From contig NZ_CP087585.1 of the NCBI RefSeq assembly GCF_022200785.1, positions 372,001-436,000 on the forward strand: a DNA stretch of 64,000 nucleotides. The letters are read 5' to 3'. Positions 33,586-40,286 of the stretch are shown piece by piece (the first letter of the stretch is position 1; the number at the start of each line of letters is the position of its first letter). The notes beneath the pieces were generated by a model that ran no database searches, was not told the origin of the DNA, and was given only the letters and a program-made list of their open reading frames with translations. The stretch is from Pedobacter mucosus (lineage in GTDB: Bacteria > Bacteroidota > Bacteroidia > Sphingobacteriales > Sphingobacteriaceae). A program made the position numbers and the translations under genes.

Positions 33586-34674
33586 CTACTGTGTTTTTTT
33601 GTCTGTTGCGTCATAAGTCGCTACAATTTTATGTAACGTTTCTGCAAAATTGAAAATGTCATCAAGTGTTGCAATTTCATGTTTGATTTCTTTCTTTTGC
33701 TCGTCAATAACAGCTAAATAATTTTTAGTGCCATTTAGATAAAGTCTACAAATTGTTTTACGATTATTATCGTCAAGTAAAATGGCGAAATATGATTGGG
33801 CGTCTCTAAAAGCAATTCTATTTGAAGCTATTTTTTGTCTTAAAATAGTTTTAACAATCATAAAACCCTCCATTTCTTCGTCAGATGTTTCAATCTTGCT
33901 CTCATTTATTTCATCTGTAGCTAAAGCTGTTTCTTGTTCAATTGCCTTTTGCTCGTCATCATTTTCTTTCTTTAGAGCAGATTTCAGTCGTTCAGTAATC
34001 AAGTCGTTAATATACTGTTGAATTGATTTCTTGGTTAAGCCTGTAAACTGCTCCATGAGTTTAGCAATTAATACCCCTGAATATGCTTGTTTAGCAAAGT
34101 GCCTAACAAAATTATCTGTTGGATTTTGGAATTCTGTATGAATAAAACTTTTAAGTTCATTCATATACTTTAATTCGCTGGCAGTATTTACAATATTTTC
34201 AACGTTAAAGTAAGATTTATGAAACTTCTTTAATTCTTCAATTTGGTTATCTTTAATATCCGTTACGTTAAACTCTAAAAATGGTTTTTCGTCCATTTTA
34301 TTTTTTTCCACTAAATCTGTGTAGAATCTGAAAATAATTCCATTAGATAAAAGCCCAAACTTGGCTTTGGTCGTATGAAAATATCTAAAAAGTTGTGAGT
34401 TATGTGGATCCAAATTTTCACTCCAATGTTTGCATTCAACCAAAATGGTGGGTTGCCCGTCTTTCATTATAGCATAGTCCACTTTTTCGCCTTTTTTAAT
34501 TCCGATGTCTGCGATAAACTCCGGAACAACTTCTAGAGGGTTAAAAACATCATAACCCAATGCATTTATAAAAGGCATAATGAAAGCGTTTTTTGTAGCT
34601 TCTTCTGTACTTATTTGGGCTTTCAGTTTCTCAACTCTATCGCCAAATTGTTTAATCTCATCTTTAAAATCCAT
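33586..34674 (-). CDS. Orphan protein with type I restriction HsdR N-terminal domain
   Basis: A 362-residue protein. The N-terminal 150 residues match the HsdR_N_2 type: STEEATKNAFIMPFINALGYDVFNPLEVVPEF, then KVDYAIMKDGQPTILVECKHW, which holds the D...ExK core of a PD-(D/E)xK nuclease fold. The middle and C-terminal parts are helical and charged, without a helicase domain. No HsdM, HsdS or helicase gene is next to it, so this is not a complete restriction system. It may be a solitary nuclease or a defence protein of unknown type. The repeat-rich surroundings suggest an accessory region. Confidence 0.8.
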   Translation of the reverse strand: MDFKDEIKQFGDRVEKLKAQISTEEATKNAFIMPFINALGYDVFNPLEVVPEFIADIGIKKGEKVDYAIMKDGQPTILVECKHWSENLDPHNSQLFRYFHTTKAKFGLLSNGIIFRFYTDLVEKNKMDEKPFLEFNVTDIKDNQIEELKKFHKSYFNVENIVNTASELKYMNELKSFIHTEFQNPTDNFVRHFAKQAYSGVLIAKLMEQFTGLTKKSIQQYINDLITERLKSALKKENDDEQKAIEQETALATDEINESKIETSDEEMEGFMIVKTILRQKIASNRIAFRDAQSYFAILLDDNNRKTICRLYLNGTKNYLAVIDEQKKEIKHEIATLDDIFNFAETLHKIVATYDATDKKTQ

Positions 34675-35102
34675 ATGGTAGGTATTATTTGATTAAGTAA
34701 GTAGAATCCTAAACTTTACAAAAGCCTATTTCCGGTTTGAACAAACCAACAGATAGAGAGCGCTTAATGGAGAATTTAGTTCTGTAAGGTATACAATTAA
34801 ACCAGCCATGCAGTACGGTAAACCGTAATCTATGTATTATTTGTTTTACAGACCAACCACCAAAAACTAAAATTTTGAAAGCTGATTAATTTTTCCAATA
34901 TTCATACACGATTTCACAATAACCGTTCTGGAATCATCCTATAAAAAAGATCTTGAAATACAAATTGGTCTTGCCTTTCGGCCTGATCTTAAGCAAGAAA
35001 CATCCTGATTCCTGCTTAAGATATCTAAATAAATGTTGTGCGATCTGAGTTAAATCATCCCTGCAATAATTTATTTCTTAACCTTTAAAAAAACCAAATA
35101 TT
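34675..35102. other. Intergenic stretch with small inverted repeats
   Basis: 428 bp without a gene. It holds GGTTTG-AA-CAAACC at 34734-34747 and a longer pair, ATCTTAAGCA (34986-34995) with TGCTTAAGAT (35013-35022), which is REP-like or a terminator. Nothing else is recognised. Confidence 0.55.
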
Positions 35103-35828
35103 ATGGCATCAACATCAGAACTAGGCAATGCAAAGCAATTGGCCGGATTCGAAGATTTTGTTACTCAACTTATGGCATTAGGCACTGCTTACAGTCCACC
35201 CAAACCCGAACTAATTTTGGCGAATCTGCAAGCACAATTAACGGCAGGTAAAGCAGCCATGCGAGAAATCAGCACCACCAGTCCACTTTATAGTATAGCG
35301 GTTGATAATCAAGAATTAGCATTCAAATCCTTAAACGATAAAGTGACCAGAAGCTTAAATTATTTTAAGGTTTGCGTTACTAATCCAGAAGAAATTGAAA
35401 CTGCAAAAAGCCTGGCAGACAAGATCAGGGGCTTCAATAAAAAACCAAAAGCGACGACAGAACCTGATGCACCTGAAACGAAAACGATTTCCCGTTCGCA
35501 AATGTCATACGATAACAGGATTGAAAACTTGAAACAATATATCGACGTATTAACGGCGAGTGGCGTTTATGTTAATCCAAGAAATGAAATTGAAATCGCT
35601 GATTTCACGGTTTTGCTGAGTGAGATGGAAGATACCAATCGCATCGTTGCCGAAACAAAACTACCGTTAGAAGTTGCCCGAAGTAAGCGTGATCTGGTTT
35701 TTTATACTGCCGTAACAGGTATTGCAGCACTGGTAACCAATATTAAAAGTTATTTAAAGGCAACCTTATCAAAAGATAATCCTTATTACGATGGCTTGCT
35801 TGGCTTCGCTTTTAGAGCGCAAGCTTAA
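35103..35828 (+). CDS. Hypothetical protein
   Basis: A 241-residue soluble protein, largely helical, that I cannot assign to a family. It begins MASTSELGNAKQLAGFEDFV and has a polar Pro/Thr/Lys linker near residue 115 (KKPKATTEPDAPETKT) that separates two helical halves. The end is hydrophobic and Gly/Phe-rich (YYDGLLGFAFRAQA). Codon use and an isolated, complete frame support a real gene. It lies alone between repeat-rich non-coding regions. Confidence 0.6.
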   Translation: MASTSELGNAKQLAGFEDFVTQLMALGTAYSPPKPELILANLQAQLTAGKAAMREISTTSPLYSIAVDNQELAFKSLNDKVTRSLNYFKVCVTNPEEIETAKSLADKIRGFNKKPKATTEPDAPETKTISRSQMSYDNRIENLKQYIDVLTASGVYVNPRNEIEIADFTVLLSEMEDTNRIVAETKLPLEVARSKRDLVFYTAVTGIAALVTNIKSYLKATLSKDNPYYDGLLGFAFRAQA

Positions 35829-35973
35829 GATTAATCAATTTATCTACCCTAATAAAAATCTGAGTTCGGTGTGTTTTAGCAACAAGCTGAGCTCATTTTT
35901 ATTCCGCTAACACCTATCTAAACGGCTAGGCTTATAAGTTTTTTACAATTAAAATTCATCAAAAGAAAGCTGA

Positions 35974-36388
35974 GTTTCCAACTTGCGAAGTCTCAAAGGC
36001 CAAAAGCGTAGACAGACTTCTACAGTTTGCAAAACGAGATCTTCTTAAGATTGACGAAGTTTCCCTGAACACCTCCCATGAAAACTTCGCAAGTCGAAGT
36101 TTCCAACTTGCGAAGTCTCAAAGGCCAAAAGCGTAGAGAGACTTCGACAGTTTGCAAAACGAGATCTTCTTAACACTGACGAAGTTTCCCTGAACACCTC
36201 CCATGAAAACTTTGCAAGTCGGAGTTTCCAACTTGCGAAGTCTCAAAGGCCAAAAGCGTAGACAGACTTCGACAGTTTGCAAAACAAGATCTTCTTAAGA
36301 TTGACGAAGTTTCCCTGAACACCTCCCATGAAAACTTCGCAAGTCGAAGTTTCAAAGGCCAAAAGCGTTGAAAGACTTTGACAGTTAA
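35974..36388. repeat. 125-bp tandem repeat, three full copies and a partial fourth
   Basis: The segment starting GTTTCCAACTTGCGAAGTCT recurs at 35974, 36099 and 36224, and in shortened form at 36349: a period of exactly 125 bp. Each unit contains ACTTCGCAAGT and ACTTGCGAAGT as inverted arms. Copies differ at only a few bases. 125 is not a multiple of three, so a repeated protein is not encoded. The gap 35829-36762 is otherwise filled by the 21-bp array and hairpins. Confidence 0.9.
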
Positions 36389-36591
36389 AAGCAATTAAGG
36401 TACTGTAAAAAGTAATTAAGACACTGTAAAAAGTAAATAAGGCACTGTAAAAAGTAAATAAGGCATTGTAAAAAGTAATTAAGGCGTTGTAAAAAGTAAT
36501 TAAGGCACTGTAAAAAGTATTTAGAGCATTGTAAGAAGTAATTAAGGCACTGTAAAAAGCAATTAAAGCATTGTAAAAAGTAATTAAGGCA
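36382..36591. repeat. 21-bp tandem repeat, ten copies
   Basis: Ten consecutive units of CTGTAAAAAGTAATTAAGGCA (one base over a 20-mer) with a few changes per copy, 210 bp in all, starting right where the 125-bp array ends. Because 21 is a multiple of three, one minus-strand frame stays open and would read as ALITFYN-like heptads; no start context or partner supports translation. Probably a variable-number repeat. Confidence 0.88.
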
Positions 36592-36620
36592 TAGTTTAAT
36601 ACTGTTGATGAAGCCAAACT

Positions 36621-36760
36621 CGTAATGCTGACTTCATTTTAGCATCTCTCCTGTGAACAAGATCCTGAAATGAATTCAGGATGACGGCCGTTCTTGTCGA
36701 TAGAAAATTAGTCTTGAAACACCTGCTAAATATATCGTCATGCCGCGTTATTTCGGCATC
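36621..36760. repeat. Group of REP-like hairpins
   Basis: Three short hairpins in a row: ATGCT/AGCAT (36625-36645), ATCCTGAA/TTCAGGAT (36662-36682) and ATGCCG/CGGCAT (36740-36759). The piece ATGACGGCCGTTC at 36681-36693 is the reverse complement of the GAACGGCCGTCAT start found six times in the 30-kb array, so the two loci share an element. Confidence 0.65.
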
Positions 36761-36762
36761 TC

Positions 36763-37014
36763 TTACATCAAATTTCGATCCTTCAAAAGTTGCACTAAAT
36801 CTTTATTTTTATACTTAGATTGATTAGCCAGTTTATAGACAAAAAATACAAGGATTATACTTAAAAATCCTAAACTGTTTTTTAAAAAGCTGAAAATTAA
36901 TATGCCAATTAAAACACCAATTAACAAAGCGTTGATGATGTTAGCTGTTTTCATTTTTTTTGCTTCTTGTAACAGCTCCTCGTCTGTTAATTCAGTTAGT
37001 AATTTTTGCTCCAT
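36763..37014 (-). CDS. Small membrane protein
   Basis: An 83-residue protein. A soluble N-terminal helix (LTELTDEELLQEAKKMKTA) is followed by two membrane segments (IINALLIGVLIGILIFSFL and GFLSIILVFFVYKLA) and a basic tail. It resembles short Bacteroidetes proteins without assigned function. Single gene next to the hairpin cluster. Confidence 0.6.
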   Translation of the reverse strand: MEQKLLTELTDEELLQEAKKMKTANIINALLIGVLIGILIFSFLKNSLGFLSIILVFFVYKLANQSKYKNKDLVQLLKDRNLM

Positions 37015-37251
37015 TAAGTATTCCGCTTTAGCAACACCATTATTGCTTTATTAAAGCTATTTATAAGAATCGAAATTCACAATAAAATTTGTAATAAGAC
37101 AATGTTAGTTAAGTCATTATAACCCTGTAATCCTAAAGCAAAAAGCCACTGATATTTCTGTGGCCTTTGCTTTTATTAAAAATTATCACCTTACTTTGAG
37201 ACCTATTAATCACAAATGTCGACCAATAGTAAAGCCTATTATTTAGCTAAT

Positions 37252-38010
37252 TTAAAAACCATACATACCACCTGAAACGGAAATTTGCTCTCCTGTAATC
37301 CATGCTGCATCATCAGAAGCCAAAAATACGGCTGCTTTTGCAATATCTTCGGGCTTACCTCTACGGCCAAGTGGCGTGTTGGCAACAAACATTTTTTCGT
37401 AATCACTTCCAGCAGTTACGCCCGCTGTAGCTGCACCTTCTGTTTCTGTAGCACCTGGCAAAATTGAATTGATACGAACATTTTTTACGCCCAGTTCTTT
37501 TGATAAAGATATCGTAAGGGCATCTAATGCCGCTTTCGTTGCAGAATACAATGAAACTCCGGCCATCGGCGATTTGCTTGCACCCGAACTGATATTGATA
37601 ATATTGCCGCCCTTATTGCCAAATAGTTTTAAGGCTGCCCCAATCGTAAGCACCGGACCTAAAACATTAACATTAAAGTGCTGATGAAAAGCTTCCGCTG
37701 ATGCTTGTTCGATTGGTAAAAATTGCTGAAATACTGCGTTGTTTACCAAGATATCCAATGTCCCAAAAGCTGCTTTTGTTTCTGCAAACAGCCTGATTAC
37801 TTCTGCTTCGTTCGACACATCGGCCTGTACGGCAATGGCTGTACCGCCATGATCGGTTATTTCCTTAACCACTTGATCAGCTGCTTCTTTACTCGAAGCA
37901 TAATTTACTACAACCTTTGCGCCTTCGTGGGCAAAATGTTTTGCAATAGCGGCACCTATTCCTTTTGCGGCCCCGGTAACTATTGCTACTTTATTTATTA
38001 GTTTGCTCAT
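37252..38010 (-). CDS. Short-chain dehydrogenase/reductase (glucose dehydrogenase-like)
   Basis: A classical SDR of 252 residues: VTGAAKGIGAAIAKHFAHEGA (cofactor loop), NNAVFQ (NNAG variant with Val), ISSGAS, catalytic YSATKAAL, and the C-terminal CGG-like SGGMYGF ending typical of 3-oxoacyl reductases and glucose 1-dehydrogenases. Substrate unknown. It starts 15 bp after another SDR gene, and both are probably one operon controlled by the divergent HxlR regulator. Confidence 0.9.
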   Translation of the reverse strand: MSKLINKVAIVTGAAKGIGAAIAKHFAHEGAKVVVNYASSKEAADQVVKEITDHGGTAIAVQADVSNEAEVIRLFAETKAAFGTLDILVNNAVFQQFLPIEQASAEAFHQHFNVNVLGPVLTIGAALKLFGNKGGNIINISSGASKSPMAGVSLYSATKAALDALTISLSKELGVKNVRINSILPGATETEGAATAGVTAGSDYEKMFVANTPLGRRGKPEDIAKAAVFLASDDAAWITGEQISVSGGMYGF

Positions 38011-38025
38011 TTTTATATTTTTTAA

Positions 38026-38796
38026 TTATTTAGTGTGTGATAAATAGGTCATGCCGCCATCAACTAGAAGTTCAGCGCCAAGCATAAACGAAGAATCATC
38101 AGAAGCTAAAAAAACCGCCGTTTTACCAATGTCGGATGGTTGTCCAATTCTGCCTATCGGCATCGCATCTGCATAAGATTTCTTTACAGCTTCCAATTGT
38201 TCTGCAGGGACAAACTTGCCAAAAACTGGTGTGTCTGTTGTACCTGGTGATATCACATTTGCCCTGATTCTTCTCGCTAAAAGGTCGTTAGAAAACCCTT
38301 TTGCAAAATGAATTACCGCTGCTTTTGCGGCACCATAAAGCGTGAAAGAAGAATATGCCCGATGCGCTGCATTCGATCCGATCAGGATAATAGAACCACC
38401 ATCATTCATATATGGCAGTGCTTTATGAACGGTGAAATAAACACTTTTCAGGTTTAAATCCATTGTCTTGTCGTAAACTTCTTCTCCAATATCTGCAACA
38501 GATCCAAATGCTGCTCCGGTAACGGCACCACCTGCATTAACAACAATTACATCTATTTTTCCGAATTTTTCAGCTGTTGTCGCAAACACCCTATCTAAAT
38601 CAGAAAGGTTGGTTACATCAGCATTTAGGCCAATAAAATTTTCTCCAAGCAGGGCTGCAGCGCTATTTAAAGTTTCCTGATTCCTGCCGACAATAGCGCC
38701 CACAGCGCCTTCGTTTTTAAATTCTTGTGCAATGCCAAACCCAATGCCACTGTTGCCTCCTGTAATTACGGCAACCTTATTTATTAATCTACTCAT
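38026..38796 (-). CDS. Short-chain dehydrogenase/reductase
   Basis: A 256-residue SDR: ITGGNSGIGFGIAQEFKNEGA, NAGGAVTGA, SNAAHRA with catalytic YGAAKAAV, and the end LLVDGGMTYL. It is first in a two-gene operon with the SDR at 37252-38010. The promoter region holds an exact -7 box and a palindrome that probably binds the HxlR regulator divergent to it. This regulator-plus-SDR arrangement is common for redox- or electrophile-induced genes. Confidence 0.9.
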   Translation of the reverse strand: MSRLINKVAVITGGNSGIGFGIAQEFKNEGAVGAIVGRNQETLNSAAALLGENFIGLNADVTNLSDLDRVFATTAEKFGKIDVIVVNAGGAVTGAAFGSVADIGEEVYDKTMDLNLKSVYFTVHKALPYMNDGGSIILIGSNAAHRAYSSFTLYGAAKAAVIHFAKGFSNDLLARRIRANVISPGTTDTPVFGKFVPAEQLEAVKKSYADAMPIGRIGQPSDIGKTAVFLASDDSSFMLGAELLVDGGMTYLSHTK

Positions 38797-38821
38797 TGTT
38801 TTTTTTAATTAATTTATGATA

Positions 38822-38857
38822 CAAAGGTAGAATTGAAAGTTACTTTTAGTAACTTTA
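38822..38857. promoter_or_regulatory. Promoter of the SDR operon with HxlR operator candidate
   Basis: On the minus strand TACCTTTG (38822-38829) is an exact -7 box for the SDR operon. Next to it AAAGTTACT-TTT-AGTAACTTT (38836-38856) is a perfect palindrome, in the place of the -33 element. On the plus strand TAACTTTA (38850-38857) may be the -7 box of the HxlR gene. More AGTAAC/GGTAAC copies lie at 38872, 38884 and 38891, up to the HxlR start codon. Confidence 0.7.
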
Positions 38858-38899
38858 TACCGAAAAAGAACAGTAACATAGAGGTAACTCAGTAACATT

Positions 38900-39274
38900 A
38901 TGGGGTGTAAAATAGAAGAGTTTAAAGAGGAACAAAGGAAAAGAATAAGAGCCGTTCAAGATTCAATGGACGTGCTAAATGGGAAATGGAAGATTGCTAT
39001 TATTTCTTCTATCTGCTGTTATGGCAAAAGGCGATTTTCTGATATTTTGAATGATATAGATGGGATTTCCAACAGGATGTTGAGTAAGGAATTAAAGGAG
39101 TTGGAAATAAATCAGTTAGTGAAACGAACTGTTTTAAATACACAGCCTATAACGGTTCAGTACGAACTTACAGAACATGGTAATACGCTACAAACCATAA
39201 TCACCAACCTAACCGATTGGGGAATTGTACACCGAAAGAAAATTGTTGGGAAAGAAACTTTGGTAGAAGTATAA
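38900..39274 (+). CDS. HxlR-family transcriptional regulator
   Basis: A 124-residue winged-helix regulator: MDVLNGKWKIAIISSICCYGKRRFSDILNDIDGISNRMLSKELKELEINQLVKRTV, which covers the whole HxlR domain. Cys3, near the N-terminus, together with the CC pair, could sense oxidants or quinones as in YodB, but that is inference. It diverges from the two SDR genes, with a palindromic site between them. Its own leader is short (AGTAAC ends 3 bp before the ATG), so a protein bound there would also block its translation start. Confidence 0.92.
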   Translation: MGCKIEEFKEEQRKRIRAVQDSMDVLNGKWKIAIISSICCYGKRRFSDILNDIDGISNRMLSKELKELEINQLVKRTVLNTQPITVQYELTEHGNTLQTIITNLTDWGIVHRKKIVGKETLVEV

Positions 39275-39298
39275 TTGGTTTATTGTTATTCACCTTGA

Positions 39299-39652
39299 TC
39301 ATTTCTCCTCCCTTTTTACCAACAAAACTTCTTCATTTTCCAATTGGAGATAACCATGTTCATAACAGAAAGTATATGAATTTCCATTTTGAGTTTGATA
39401 ATGATGCGTGTAAAATTCAAAATTGAAGCCTGCCGTTAAAAGTTTTTTTCGGTTCACTTTCACTTTTCCATCTGGATTTAATTTTGCTAAAATCGATCGA
39501 TTTCTCTTAAGAATGTTATTGATTTTTTTCAGCAAAATGCCGTCATCAAATTTCAAATGATTATTGTAATTATTGCGACAAGAATCATCGCAAAACTTTT
39601 TATCGGTCCTGCCTTTAACGGCCTTACCACAATCTAAACATAAACGTTCCAT
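39299..39652 (-). CDS. Small CxxC zinc-binding protein
   Basis: A 117-residue protein starting MERLCLDCGKAVKGRTDKKFCDDSCRNNY, a zinc ribbon with CxxC and a second C-x3-C pair, followed by a helical basic region (LLKKINNILKRNRSILAKL) and a C-terminal beta part (FYTHHYQTQNGNSYTFCYEHGYLQLE). It looks like the short zinc-ribbon proteins widespread in Bacteroidetes; no function is known. Convergent with HxlR. Confidence 0.75.
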   Translation of the reverse strand: MERLCLDCGKAVKGRTDKKFCDDSCRNNYNNHLKFDDGILLKKINNILKRNRSILAKLNPDGKVKVNRKKLLTAGFNFEFYTHHYQTQNGNSYTFCYEHGYLQLENEEVLLVKREEK

Positions 39653-39888
39653 AATAGCTTGGTTTTATTATGGGATGATCTTTAAACTTAGGTAAAAATC
39701 TCATCTTAAACTAAATAATAAATGTGCTTCTGTTTCCATTAATCCAACTTTACCAGGGAATAAACGTTTATAAACGACTATAAATAATTGTTTTACGACT
39801 AATTTTTATAGCCATTTGCATCTTTGTTGTGTCGGTAGTTGTGTTGATTACTGTTCGTTAAATAATTAGAAACTTAAATTTAAACATC

Positions 39889-40233
39889 ATGGAAAGTGCA
39901 ATTAACAAAGTAGTATTAAGTGGATTTGCTGGTGCAGATGCAGAAGTTAAAACTTTATCTGGAAATCAAAAATTAGCCCGTGTAAACCTTGCGGTAAATG
40001 AGAATTATAAAAATTCAGCCGGAGAAGAAATTAAAAAAACACAATGGTTTACGCTTACATTTTGGAACGCAAAAGCTGATATAGCAGAAATGCAAATCAA
40101 AAAAGGCACACGTTTAACAATAGAAGGTAGGTTGCAAACTGGTAGCTATGAAGCTAAAGATGGAACAAAACGTTTCACTACAGAAATTGTGGTAAACGAT
40201 ATTGTATTCAAAGAAATAGAATTGATCGCTTAG
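39889..40233 (+). CDS. ssb: Single-stranded DNA-binding protein, short form
   Basis: A 114-residue OB-fold protein: SGFAGADAEVKTLSGNQKLARVNLAVNENY, then TQWFTLTFWNAKADIAEMQIKKGTRLTIEGRLQTGSYEAKDGTKRFTTEIVVNDI. It ends at IELIA right after the OB fold. The acidic tail (DDDIPF type) that recruits repair proteins in standard SSB is missing, so it is a secondary SSB for coating or recombination rather than the replication hub. Single gene, followed by a bidirectional terminator. Confidence 0.9.
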   Translation: MESAINKVVLSGFAGADAEVKTLSGNQKLARVNLAVNENYKNSAGEEIKKTQWFTLTFWNAKADIAEMQIKKGTRLTIEGRLQTGSYEAKDGTKRFTTEIVVNDIVFKEIELIA

Positions 40234-40241
40234 TTATGATT

Positions 40242-40278
40242 AGAGCGCTATCTTCTTTTTTAAAGTTGATAGCGCTCT
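40242..40278. terminator. Bidirectional terminator between ssb and the TonB receptor
   Basis: AGAGCGCTATC (40242-40252) pairs with GATAGCGCTCT (40268-40278), with T-rich loop and flanks. The two flanking genes converge here. Confidence 0.85.
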
Positions 40279-40286
40279 TAATTTTA

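Noticed and set aside
33586..34674. Complete type I restriction-modification system
   Set aside because: Only the HsdR N-terminal domain is present; no helicase, methyltransferase or specificity gene lies nearby.
36243..36617. Open frame of 124 codons on the minus strand with ALITFYN heptads
   Set aside because: It runs through a 21-bp DNA tandem repeat and out into the 125-bp array; the frame is open mainly because 21 is a multiple of three. No promoter, leader or partner supports a protein, so it is listed as a repeat and not as a gene.
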